A stretch of 64,000 nucleotides of DNA from Pseudonocardia sp. (lineage in GTDB: Bacteria > Actinomycetota > Actinomycetes > Mycobacteriales > Pseudonocardiaceae), in assembly GCA_019244295.1 (NCBI GenBank), contig JAFASX010000049.1, positions 55,919 through 119,918 of the forward strand. The letters run 5' to 3'. The notes below the pieces were generated by a model. It did not search any database. It was not told where the DNA came from and saw only the letters and a program-made list of their open reading frames with translations. Of this stretch, positions 22,934 through 34,297 are shown piece after piece; within the stretch, counting starts at the first letter, position 1; each line of letters starts with the position of its first letter. Position numbers and translations under genes: made by a program.

Positions 22934-23101
22934 TCATGAGAAGGCCACTGTAATCACCGCCCCAGTTATACCGGCGACGATGCTGACTGCGGTCAGGATG
23001 AACATCCACATCACGAGTGCGGCGCTAGTACGTGGAGTGGAACGTGCGGACGTAGCTCGTGGCTTGGACGGCGGCGCCGACCAAGCAGGCCGAAAAAACA
23101 T
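22934..23101 (-). CDS. Small putative membrane protein (55 aa, not in ORF track)
   Basis: Own translation: MFFRPAWSAPPSKPRATSARSTPRTSAALVMWMFILTAVSIVAGITGAVITVAFS; single strongly hydrophobic C-terminal helix. Confidence 0.4.
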   Translation of the reverse strand: MFFRPAWSAPPSKPRATSARSTPRTSAALVMWMFILTAVSIVAGITGAVITVAFS

Positions 23102-23455
23102 TTCCGGATTCCGTAAACCAAAAAGCCCAGACCCCAGACCGCGTCACACTTATCGCGTTTATGGTTAGAGTATTCACCACAGTCGATAATTTTTCCGCGA
23201 ACCCTACCGGTACATGATCTCGAAGGGTCCGAAATTAGAATCATGTCACAGTAAGTCGGCATCCCGATCAGCCACCACACCCGAAAGCGCCGACAGCAAA
23301 TAGAATCCATAATTCCGTACTAAATTTTTCACGAAAGAGTCGTATATAACGAAAGAAACTATTGCTCCGGCAGTCAGGTCACCCAGTTTTTCGGCGCACG
23401 GACCTTTCGGACGCTGTCCCTTCGGGCTCCTCGCCACCACGTGTCTCCCCTGTGG

Positions 23456-23672
23456 CAATGCCGTTTAGTTAAGCATTTGGCCTGGTCAGGACAGATGTAG
23501 ACGCCTTGACCAGGGGTGATGCATGACCAAGCTGATCGCTTCGGGAGCATGCGATCAACGAAACCCCAGGTAGCACCAGTGCGGCACGTGACGCGAGGCT
23601 GCAGATCATACCATCTTCGACACCCAAAACTGCTCCTGACCTGCGGAAACGATCCCTAACTTAACGGCATTG
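23456..23672. mobile_element. MITE copy 1 (217 bp), ~18 bp TIRs, no ORF, 10 bp TSD TCCCCTGTGG
   Basis: Left end CAATGCCGTTTAGTTAAG, right end reverse complement CAATGCCGTTAAGTTAGG; TCCCCTGTGG at 23446-23455 and 23673-23682; related to 56868-57081 in inverted orientation. Confidence 0.85.
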
Positions 23673-23802
23673 TCCCCTGTGGTACTTGAGTACAAGGCTC
23701 AGTGAGGACCCGCGCAATGTCGATACGACGATCGGGTGGACGTCGAGGACAGCCTATTCGGCGGGCAAGCGGTCGCCGACGTGGACGCGCGAATACTCAG
23801 GG

Positions 23803-24285
23803 TTATTCCGAGGCCTGATCCTCTGGCGCCGGGGCGGGCGACTCGGCTGATACCGGCCCGGTCAGCCGAAGCCCGGGACGCAGATGCTCAGCGATATCTG
23901 AGATTCGCCCGAGCACCCCGTTCACAAACCGAGGCGAATCGTCGGTGGATAACGTGCGGGCCAGCTCGACCGCCTCGGTGATGGCGACTGGGTCATCGAT
24001 CTCGTCGACCCAGAGCAGCTCGTACAGCCCGATCCTCAACACAGCGCGATCAACCGCCGGCATCCGGGGCACCGACCACCCTTCGGAGTGCTCGGTGAGA
24101 ATCTCGTCAATCCGTTCCTGATGCTCGGCCACACCGGTGACCAACATCGCGGCGTACCCGGAGACCGGGGGCGCGTCGGCCATCTCCTGACGCTGGGCCA
24201 GCACCTCCAGCGGGTCCTCCCGGCGCGCCTCGGACTCGAACAGGACATCCAGTGCCCGCTTGCGGGCCTTCGTGCGGGCCCTCAC
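23803..24285 (-). CDS. nusB: Transcription antitermination factor NusB
   Basis: MRARTKARKRALDVLFESEARREDPLEVL...IGLYELLWVDEIDDPVAITEAVELARTLS. Confidence 0.94.
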   Translation of the reverse strand: MRARTKARKRALDVLFESEARREDPLEVLAQRQEMADAPPVSGYAAMLVTGVAEHQERIDEILTEHSEGWSVPRMPAVDRAVLRIGLYELLWVDEIDDPVAITEAVELARTLSTDDSPRFVNGVLGRISDIAEHLRPGLRLTGPVSAESPAPAPEDQASE

Positions 24286-24350
24286 CGGGAATCGAATTCG
24301 ATCGTGCAGGCCACCGCGCTATCATCTCCCGCAAGATGTCGGAGATCGCG

Positions 24351-25448
24351 CTAGAGCGCGAGTAACTCCCGGTCCGTGTGGGTGAGCAGCTCGGCGCCGT
24401 CCGATCGCACCACAAGGGTGTCTTCGATGCGAACGCCGCCACGGCCGGCCAGGTACACGCCGGGCTCGATGGTGAGCGTCATCCCTTCGACCAGCTTACC
24501 CGTAGCCGACGCCGCCAGGGCCGGCGCCTCGTGAATCTGCAGGCCGACGCCGTGCCCCAGCCCGTGGGTGAACTCGGCGCCGCGCCCGGCCTGATCGATC
24601 ACGGTACGGGCGGCGGAGTCCACCTCGCGGGCCTCGACGCCGCTGGCGAGCGCGGACCGGCCGGCCGCCTGGGCCGCCGCCACCAACTCGTAGAGCTCGC
24701 GCTGCCAACCCGCTGGCCTACCGAGGACCACGGTGCGGGTCATATCGGAGTGATAGCCCCCCCATCGCGCGCCGAAGTCCAGCTTGACCAGGTCTCCGCT
24801 GGCCAGCTCGGTGTGGGTGGGCCGGTGGTGCGGGACGGCTGAGTGAGCGCCCGCCGCCACAATGGACTCGAACGACGGCCCATCGGCTCCGTGGGCTCGC
24901 ATCCGCCGCTCCAGATCATCGGCCACCTCCCGCTCGGTACGCCCGGGACGCAGACCGCCTCCGGCGATCAGATCGGCGAACGCGGCGTCGGCGGCCGAGC
25001 ATGCGCTGCGCAGTGCGTCCACCTCGCCGGAATCCTTGATCACCCGCAACCGTTGCACCAGGTCGGGGGCTCGCGCCAGCTCGGTGACTTCGGCAACTTC
25101 CCGCATGGCGGCGTACCCGTCGACAGTGACCTGCCCGGATTCGAAGCCCAGCCGACTCAGCCCGTTCCGCGCCGCCGCTTTGACGGCGGCTACCCCGCAG
25201 ATGCGCTCGATCGTCAGGGGCAGGTCAGGCACCTCGACGGCGGCCTGGGTTTGGTAGCGTTTATCGGTGACCAGAGTCGTGCGCCGCTCGTCGGCTTCGG
25301 TGTCCTCGGCGTACACCAGCAGGGCGGCGTTGGAGCCGGTGAACCCGGTGAGGTAACACACGTTGACCACGTCGGTCACCACGATGGCGTCGAGCTCGGC
25401 CGCCCTAACCAACTCGCGCAGCGCGTCACGGCGATCGGCGTAGGTCAT
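24351..25448 (-). CDS. pepP: Xaa-Pro aminopeptidase/dipeptidase (M24)
   Basis: VKLDFGARWGGYHSDMTRTVVLG; THGLGHGVGLQIHEAP; TIEPGVYL. Confidence 0.9.
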   Translation of the reverse strand: MTYADRRDALRELVRAAELDAIVVTDVVNVCYLTGFTGSNAALLVYAEDTEADERRTTLVTDKRYQTQAAVEVPDLPLTIERICGVAAVKAAARNGLSRLGFESGQVTVDGYAAMREVAEVTELARAPDLVQRLRVIKDSGEVDALRSACSAADAAFADLIAGGGLRPGRTEREVADDLERRMRAHGADGPSFESIVAAGAHSAVPHHRPTHTELASGDLVKLDFGARWGGYHSDMTRTVVLGRPAGWQRELYELVAAAQAAGRSALASGVEAREVDSAARTVIDQAGRGAEFTHGLGHGVGLQIHEAPALAASATGKLVEGMTLTIEPGVYLAGRGGVRIEDTLVVRSDGAELLTHTDRELLAL

Positions 25449-25505
25449 GGCGCCAGAGTAGGACCACACGTTCAGAGTAGGACCACACGTCCTAAGGTTT
25501 GCCGC

Positions 25506-26219
25506 ATGAGCGACGGTATTTACTTCCGCCAGCTGCTGTCCGGGCGCGACTTCGCGGTGGGCAACCCGGTGGCTACCCAGATGGTTAACTTCAGCTACCT
25601 GATCGGCGACCCGGCCAGTCGGCAGGCTGTGGTGGTCGACCCGGCGTACGCCCCCGGCGAGCTGCTCGATCTGATAGCCAAGGACGACATGCGCCTAGCT
25701 GGGGTGTTGGTAACCCACCACCATCCCGACCACGTCGGGGGTGATCTGTTCGGGCATGCGCTCAGTGGCCTAGCCGAGCTGCTCGGCCGCCAACCGGTGC
25801 CCGTGCACGTGAACCGCCATGAGGCCGAGTGGGTCCGTCGCGCCACCGGGGTGTCGGCCACCGACCTGACCGCGCACGACCACGACGAAGTCGTCATGGT
25901 GGGGCAGGTACCGATCCGGCTGCTGCATACCCCCGGGCACACCCCAGGCAGCCAGTGTTTTCTGCTCGACGACAAGTTGGTGGCCGGCGACACGCTGTTC
26001 CTGCAAGGCTGCGGCCGGACGGATTTCCCCGGCGGTGATCCGGAAGCGATGTACCACAGCTTGTGCGCACTGGCGAAGTTGACCGGGGACCCGATCGTGC
26101 ACCCCGGGCACCTCTACTCTGAGCAGCCGAGCGCGGCATTGTCGGAAGTGCGACGGACCAACTACGTGTTCCGCCCCAACTCGCTGGAGCAGTTCCTTGC
26201 CATTCTCGGCGCGCGCTGA
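25506..26219 (+). CDS. MBL-fold metallohydrolase (glyoxalase II-like)
   Basis: VTHHHPDHVGG, HTPGHTPGSQCFLLDDKLVAGDTLF; start ATG 25506 (ORF track N-terminus is antisense extension). Confidence 0.88.
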   Translation: MSDGIYFRQLLSGRDFAVGNPVATQMVNFSYLIGDPASRQAVVVDPAYAPGELLDLIAKDDMRLAGVLVTHHHPDHVGGDLFGHALSGLAELLGRQPVPVHVNRHEAEWVRRATGVSATDLTAHDHDEVVMVGQVPIRLLHTPGHTPGSQCFLLDDKLVAGDTLFLQGCGRTDFPGGDPEAMYHSLCALAKLTGDPIVHPGHLYSEQPSAALSEVRRTNYVFRPNSLEQFLAILGAR

Positions 26220-26225
26220 GTCCCG

Positions 26226-28274
<2,049 letters not shown>

Positions 28275-28278
<4 letters not shown>

Positions 28279-29468
28279 GCCGAGCCTCCCGGCAACCGAG
28301 CGGCCGCGTCGGCCAAGTACGAACGCAGGTTGCGCCTCGTCTCCGCCAGCGAGTCCCCGCCGAACTTCTCCAACGTCGCGTCCGCAAGCACCAGCGCTAC
28401 CATCGCCTCGGCCACCACACCAGCCGCCGGCACCGCACAGACATCCGAACGTTGATGAATGGCCTGCGCGGCCTCGCCGGTGGCCACGTCGACGGTCCGC
28501 AGCGCGCGCGGCACGGTGGAGATCGGCTTCATCGCCACCCGAACCCGGACCGGCTCGCCGTTGGTCATCCCGCCTTCGATACCGCCGGCCCGGTTGCTCA
28601 GCCGCCGCACTGGGTCACCAGGAACCATCTCGTCGTGCGCGGCGCTGCCTCTTCGCCGCGCGGTGCGGAACCCGTCGCCGATCTCGACGCCTTTCATCGC
28701 CTGGATACCCATGAGGGCGCCGGCCAGTTTGGCGTCCAACCGCCGGTCGGACTGCACATAGTTGCCGACACCGACCGGCATGCCATAGGCGATCACCTCG
28801 ACCACACCGCCGAGCGTGTCACCGTCGCGCTGGGCCGCGTCCACCTCCGCGACCATGGCGGCCGTCGCGGTGTCGCTGAAGGCCCGGACCGGACTGGCGT
28901 CCACCCGCTCGCCATCGCCCGGGCCGGGTAGTTGATCGTCCGGGGCTTCCGCCGCGCCGAGTGCCACCACATGCGAGACAATCTCGACACCGAAGCCCTG
29001 GCGCAGAAACGCCTTCGCCACGGTGCCCAGGACCACCCGCGACGCGGTCTCCCGCGCGCTGGCTCGCTCCAACACCGGGCGGGCGTCGTCGAAGCCAAAC
29101 TTGGTCATACCGGCAAGGTCGGCATGACCAGGACGTGGTCTCGTCAGCGGGGCGTTGCGAGCCCGGTTGGCGATCAGCTCCGGGTCCACCGGATCAGCCG
29201 CCATAACGGTTGCCCACTTGGGCCATTCGGAGTTGCCGATCCGCACCGCGACCGGCCCACCCTGGGTGAAGCCGTGCCGAACGCCTCCGATGAGCTCGAG
29301 CTCATCGGCCTCGAACTTCATTCGAGCGCCTCGGCCATAGCCGAGCCGGCGGCGGGCCAGTTCGGCCGCCATCTCCTTGGACGTGACCTCGACACCCGCC
29401 ACCATGCCCTCAAGCACCGCGACCAGCGCCGGCCCGTGTGACTCACCCGCAGTGATCCAGCGCAACAC
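28275..29468 (-). CDS. aroC: Chorismate synthase
   Basis: [56 protein letters not shown]. Confidence 0.95.
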
Positions 29469-29480
29469 CCAACGATCCTC

Positions 29481-30128
29481 TCACGATGGCCAACCAGCGG
29501 AAGCCGCCGCACCCAAGCCAGCTGTGGCAACCACCAACCAGGCCGCGGCAAGCATGGCTGGCCCGTGCGGCACCCCGTCCGCTAGGTGTAATCGGCCGGT
29601 TAACACCCCGGCCAGAGCCGCGAGCCCAGTGATTGCGGCGGCAAGCGCGGTGCCCGCGGCGATGGCTGGCCAGGACACCGCGCCGAGCACGCCGCCCAGC
29701 GCGGCGGCCAGCTTGACATCGCCGGCGCCGAGGCCGGCTGGCGCTGCCCGCCGAACCACCAAGTGCGCGCCGAACAAGGCGCCGGCGCCGAGCGCGGCGC
29801 GGCCGACTGAGGCGGCGCCCAGCGGAATAGTGAGCATCAACACGGCCGGCACCGCCGGCAACGTCAGCGCATCGGGTAGCCGCCGACAGGCAAGATCTAC
29901 TCCGCCAGCGGCTACCGCCAGCCACCCAAGCGCCAGTAACAGCGGCAACCAGCTTGTTGGTAAGCGCCCGGCCGCCCACCAGCCGCCGGACGCCGCCCAC
30001 AACACCCCGGTCAGCAACTCGCACCACGGCGGCGGCAACTTCACGCCTCGTCGCAGCCGCCCGACCAGCAACCGCGCGGCGATGCCGGCGAGCACACCCA
30101 GGAAACCGAATAACGCTGTGACTGCCAT
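29481..30128 (-). CDS. A24-family prepilin peptidase
   Basis: VDLACRRLPDALTLP; GLGAGDVKLAAALGG. Confidence 0.85.
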   Translation of the reverse strand: MAVTALFGFLGVLAGIAARLLVGRLRRGVKLPPPWCELLTGVLWAASGGWWAAGRLPTSWLPLLLALGWLAVAAGGVDLACRRLPDALTLPAVPAVLMLTIPLGAASVGRAALGAGALFGAHLVVRRAAPAGLGAGDVKLAAALGGVLGAVSWPAIAAGTALAAAITGLAALAGVLTGRLHLADGVPHGPAMLAAAWLVVATAGLGAAASAGWPS

Positions 30129-30243
30129 GCCGACGAGCCTGCCCCCGCTGGGCGGCTGATCCAATACCCATCCGCCAGGCTGTGGATAACTCGGCGAGGG
30201 TGTGGACAACCGCACCGACGCAACCTTGGCATTGACCTCGGCG

Positions 30244-30555
30244 TCAGGCAGACATTCGCATGGAGGTCGGGGGCACGTCGATGTGGAACTCCAGACCAAG
30301 CCGCTGAGCGAGTCGTGCCAGGCTGGCCAGCGTGGGCGACCGATCACCGCTCTCCAGCCGCGCTATGTAAGGCTGCGATACCCCAAGCTTGGCACCTAGC
30401 TCTGCCTGCGACAGCCCGTGATCAACCCGGTATCGCACGACATGGCTCGCGACTTCCCGCGCCAGCGCCGTGCGATCCCATTCCGCCCGCACCGCAGGGT
30501 TCCTGAGCACCTCAGCTTTCACCTCATCTGCGCTGGTCAGTTCGGAGAGCTTCAT
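30244..30555 (-). CDS. XRE-family HTH antitoxin (HigA-like)
   Basis: YRVDHGLSQAELGAKLGVSQPYIARLESGDRSPTLASLARLAQRLG; overlaps upstream ORF by 4 nt. Confidence 0.8.
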   Translation of the reverse strand: MKLSELTSADEVKAEVLRNPAVRAEWDRTALAREVASHVVRYRVDHGLSQAELGAKLGVSQPYIARLESGDRSPTLASLARLAQRLGLEFHIDVPPTSMRMSA

Positions 30556-30800
30556 GTCAGGTCCTCCTCGATCAGGTCAAGCCGAGCCCGCGCCGCAGCA
30601 ACCGTACGTCCAAAGCCTTCCTTGTCTGTCTGTGCCTCCGGTCCGATCGCCCCAATAACGAAGACTCCCCCAACCCTCCGGTAGAGCGCCCGGTAGGCGC
30701 TACGCCCGGTCCGGAACACCGGGACCGACCTCGCGCACAGCTCTTCCACCACACGGTCAACCTGCGCGTCGATATCGCGTGCGAGAATAAGAACAGTCAT
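30552..30800 (-). CDS. Chimeric small protein: pre-ATP-grasp (TgmB/MvdD-like) N-terminus joined to RelE/HigB-like C-terminus
   Basis: MTVLILARDIDAQVDRVVEELCARSVPVFR followed by RSAYRALYRRVGGVFVIGAIGPEAQTDKEGFGRTVAAARARL; adjacent to HTH antitoxin. Confidence 0.5.
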   Translation of the reverse strand: MTVLILARDIDAQVDRVVEELCARSVPVFRTGRSAYRALYRRVGGVFVIGAIGPEAQTDKEGFGRTVAAARARLDLIEEDLT

Positions 30801-30817
30801 CAGCCTGAGATTTCCCG

Positions 30818-31045
30818 CTAGTCGCTCTGGTAATCTTTGTCGCCCATCTCGAGTCCCCAAAGGGAGAATGGGCGTACCGACGGGTCCGCGGACGCATCTT
30901 CCTCTGAACCTTCCCACCACCACGCAGGCGGCGCCAGGGGGAACTGATCACCCGGCGTACACAGCGGATCAGCCCACAACGGCGTCAGCACGACATGCCG
31001 CATATCGGGCATATCGGTAGGAATGCCAGCGGAAACCTCGGGCAT
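30818..31045 (-). CDS. Candidate graspetide-type precursor or hypothetical peptide
   Basis: 75 aa ORF, 17 bp upstream of the pre-ATP-grasp-like ORF; RPFSLWGLEMGDKDYQSD acidic C-terminus; plausible SD. Confidence 0.35.
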   Translation of the reverse strand: MPEVSAGIPTDMPDMRHVVLTPLWADPLCTPGDQFPLAPPAWWWEGSEEDASADPSVRPFSLWGLEMGDKDYQSD

Positions 31046-31143
31046 AGGTTCGCCCCCTAATTGTCAGCGTGCAGCGGCTGGCGTCAGGCACGTAGGATCC
31101 GCCGCCCGATCGGGGCGGTGTTGACAATCATAATGGTGCTGAC

Positions 31144-31529
31144 GAAGCTGGCCGGGGCCACGCAACTACCGAGAATGCGCTGACCGGGCCGCCGAGATGT
31201 CCGAGCGGTTGCTGGAGTTAGTGGACTGCCGCTGCCAGCGTGGCCGGTACGTCACCCCCAGCGCCGACACCACCGCGGACGGCGAGAACAGCCAACCTGA
31301 GGGCGATCACGAACTACCCGAGCTGATCGGGCTGGCCATTGACGGCAAAACCGTGCGCAACAGCGACCAACCAAACCAGCCCGGCAGCGAGATCAAACTG
31401 TTCTCCGCGCTGCTCATCGCCGACAAGACCGTGATAGCCCAGGTCAGAACCATCGTCTACCTCACCGCAGCCAAACTCCAGCTACCCACCCTCGCCAACC
31501 CAACACCCGTATACATGCCCTCACACTAA
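31144..31529 (+). pseudogene. ISAs1-family transposase remnant
   Basis: GLAIDGKTVRNSDQPNQPGSEIKLFSALLIADKTVIAQ matches the ISAs1 conserved core; truncated both sides. Confidence 0.7.
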
Positions 31530-31714
31530 GTAAAACACTTAAAATAACGAGAAGAGCCGCACGGTGGGTATTCCGATCTATACCCCTGTGGGTGAAGAAA
31601 GTGTGGCACGATAGGTGACGATTGAAGCTCCTTGTATTGCGCCGCGACTTGATGTGGCATAGCTTCAGGCTCGGCCTAGATGTATGGAAGGCCGTAACCA
31701 GGAAGGAGAAGGTC

Positions 31715-31852
31715 ATGATCAGAAATAAACAACTGCCAGAGCGCTACACGCCTCCCGCTGTCACCAACGTCGGCCACTTCAGCAAAGACACGAACGGGAC
31801 CATCCACACGAAAAAGGACGCCACGACGTGGGGCTTTAAGAAGGAGCACTAA
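31715..31852 (+). CDS. Lasso peptide precursor (45 aa); leader 1-27, predicted core GTIHTKKDATTWGFKKEH
   Basis: ATG 31715 preceded by GGAAGGAGAAGG SD; leader YxxP (YTPP) and VGxF motifs, Thr at -2 (DTN|G); core Gly1 and Asp8; maturation genes downstream. Confidence 0.88.
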   Translation: MIRNKQLPERYTPPAVTNVGHFSKDTNGTIHTKKDATTWGFKKEH

Positions 31853-32052
31853 CATCGACAGCGGCCATCGGCAGAAGGTCGTCCCACCTGGCTTGCACAG
31901 GTTTCGGCTTCCTCGACGAGAAGGATGCTGTTATATCGTCGCAGCTAGGTGGATGACGCCGCGGCGGTGGGCCACATAGCCCTCACATAGCCCCGGATTG
32001 TGGAGTAGGAGATATGGTTGTGGCAGCTTTTCCGCTGCGCCGCCGGGTCCCG

Positions 32053-32217
32053 TCATTCATATCTGAGGGCGTGGATGGGGGGTAGTCGGGCGGCTCGGTT
32101 GGCTGAGTAGCCGCCAGCGATGAGTCCGATTGCCAGGCTGATCGCGAGTGAGATCACGATAGACAGAAGGACGCCCTTCGCCTTAATGCACACAGTGCCG
32201 GAAAACCCGGCGCTGTT
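32053..32217 (-). pseudogene. C-terminal remnant of a FtsX/MacB-type ABC transporter permease
   Basis: Own minus-strand translation: CNSAGFSGTVCIKAKGVLLSIVISLAISLAIGLIAGGYSANRAARLPPIHALRYE*; in-frame stop immediately upstream, no start. Confidence 0.65.
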
Positions 32218-32413
32218 GCATTAAGTGGTAGCCGTTGCGGCTGGAGCCAAGCGCCGATCGCTCGCCTCCGCGTGCGACGTGGTGCCTCCGCTATGGGCGA
32301 GGTGCTGACAGGGCAGCCGTTTGGCTGGCTGGGACCCGCTGCGTGGGCGGGGGCGGTCCCGATGCCAGCGGCGCGGATACCGCCTTGAGCCTTGATACCT
32401 GGGGGTTAGGCAC

Positions 32414-34288
32414 GTGCAATCGCTGAACGACAACGTCGTGGTCTTCCCGGACTCCCTAGGCGGCGCTTGGGCTTACCGCCAGGTCGGTGCCAAGGCGCCG
32501 CTGATGGTGCCCCATGCTTCCGGGCGGCCGTGGTTGGCTGGCTCGTGGGCGCCGGAGGACCTGGTGGTAGCCGAGGCGGGCCCAGTGCGGGTGGCGGTGT
32601 TCGGCTTGAGCGCGATCACGCCGGATTGTCTGGCCGCGCTGGTCTCCCCCGTGCGCGACCTGCCGGACCTGGACCGGCTGGCCCGCCGGCTTCCCGGCAG
32701 TGCGCATGTGGTGGCGTCGGTCCACGGTCAGGTGCGGTTCCAAGGCACCGTCACCGGGACCCGCTGCGTGTTCGCTGCCCATCTAGACGACGTGCCGGTC
32801 GCCAGTGACCGGGCCGACGTGCTGGCCGGGATGATCGATGTGGAGCCGGACGAGGACCTGCTCGCGGCGAGCGTGACGTACGGTATGTTCTTCGCGCCGC
32901 TGAGTGAGCGTAGCTGGTGGCGCGGCGTGCACCAGGTGGCCGCGGACTCCTACCTGGTGATCCCCGGCAACGGCGCGGTCCGCACGGTGCGCTGGTGGCA
33001 TCCGCCGGAACCGAATCTTCCCCTGGCACAGGGGGCGGCCCGGGTGCGCGAGAGGTTGCGGGAGGCCGTGGCCCTGCGGCAACCCCACCGGGGCAGGCTG
33101 TCGGCGGATCTGTCGGGTGGCATGGATTCCACCTCGCTGTGTTTTCTCGCCGCTGAGCACCGCCCCGACCTGCTGACCTTTCGTCGGACCGGCGGCAGTG
33201 CGATCAACGACGACCCGCTGTATGCCGCCCAGGCCACGCGCTTGCTGGAGCACGCCGAACACCTGACCGTTCCGGATACCGACGCTCCGCCACTGTACGC
33301 CCCGCCGTACTGGGCGCCTGATACGGAAGCCCCGCGGGCTCTTACCCGGGGGATGAACGCGATCCAGGCCGAAATCCGGCTGCTGGTCGAGCACGGCGCC
33401 ACCTGGCACCTGGCGGGGCACGGGGCTGATGAGCTGTTCACCGGCAGCGCCGCCTACCTGCACACGCTCTTTCGCCGCCGGCCGGTGGCTGCCTTGCGGC
33501 TGCTGCGCGCCCACCGGGCGCTGCACCGCTGGCCGCTGGCGTCCAGCCTGGCCGGGCTGCTGCGCGGGGAAGATCTCGGCGCGTGGTGGCGGCGGCGCGC
33601 CGATGACCTTATCCGTCCCGGGCCGCTGCCTCCGGCTCCCGCCGTGGGCTGGGAGGAGCGGCGCCCGGCGACGCCGTGGGCCACCCCAGACGCGGTGAGG
33701 ACCACGCAGACAATCTTCTACGGCGTGGCGGATCAGGCCGCCCCCCTGGCAAAGGACCGGGGGCAACACGAGGCCCTCACCGCGCTGCGCAGCGCAGGGC
33801 CTATGCTGCGGCTGCTGTGTCGTGAGTACGCCGCCGCGGGGCTACGTCTGGAGCTGCCCTACCTGGATGATCGGGCGGTCGAGGCCGTGCTGTCGATCCT
33901 TCCCCACGAGCGCTACACCCCCTGGCGGTACAAGCCGGTGCTGGCCGCGGCGATGCGCGGCCTCGTGCCCGACGTTATCTTGGACCGGTCCACCAAGGGC
34001 GACTATGAGGAGCCCGTTGAGCGCGCTTTGCGGCAGCACATTCCCGACCTGCTGGAACTGTTCGCGGACTCGCTGCTGGCGCGCCGCGGCCTGATCGACG
34101 TGGCCATGTTGCGGACCACCCTGCTCACGCCGTCGCACACCGGGCACGTCTGGTCTGCCCAACTGGAAGCGACACTCGGCGCCGAGCTGTGGCTGCGGAA
34201 GATCGCGGCCCGCCCCACCGACACGCCAGAGCACCCGCCGGCCTCGCCCGCGGCGGCGACCGCCACCCCCTACCGTGCCCAAGCCTGA
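32414..34288 (+). CDS. Lasso peptide macrolactam synthetase (asparagine synthetase-like, LasC)
   Basis: LSADLSGGMDSTSLCFLAAEHRPD PP-loop; HLAGHGADELFTGS; follows precursor. Confidence 0.9.
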   Translation: MQSLNDNVVVFPDSLGGAWAYRQVGAKAPLMVPHASGRPWLAGSWAPEDLVVAEAGPVRVAVFGLSAITPDCLAALVSPVRDLPDLDRLARRLPGSAHVVASVHGQVRFQGTVTGTRCVFAAHLDDVPVASDRADVLAGMIDVEPDEDLLAASVTYGMFFAPLSERSWWRGVHQVAADSYLVIPGNGAVRTVRWWHPPEPNLPLAQGAARVRERLREAVALRQPHRGRLSADLSGGMDSTSLCFLAAEHRPDLLTFRRTGGSAINDDPLYAAQATRLLEHAEHLTVPDTDAPPLYAPPYWAPDTEAPRALTRGMNAIQAEIRLLVEHGATWHLAGHGADELFTGSAAYLHTLFRRRPVAALRLLRAHRALHRWPLASSLAGLLRGEDLGAWWRRRADDLIRPGPLPPAPAVGWEERRPATPWATPDAVRTTQTIFYGVADQAAPLAKDRGQHEALTALRSAGPMLRLLCREYAAAGLRLELPYLDDRAVEAVLSILPHERYTPWRYKPVLAAAMRGLVPDVILDRSTKGDYEEPVERALRQHIPDLLELFADSLLARRGLIDVAMLRTTLLTPSHTGHVWSAQLEATLGAELWLRKIAARPTDTPEHPPASPAAATATPYRAQA

Positions 34289-34297
34289 GGAGGCGCC

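Noticed and set aside
23246-23458. 70 aa minus-strand ORF ending in a hydrophobic stretch
   Set aside because: Apparent start lies in the MITE terminus and composition is atypical; no supporting evidence of coding.
24843-25505. N-terminal half of the 458 aa ORF 24843..26219
   Set aside because: Antisense to pepP; the real MBL-fold CDS starts at ATG 25506.
32783-33769. 328 aa minus-strand ORF
   Set aside because: Antisense shadow of the lasso cyclase gene.
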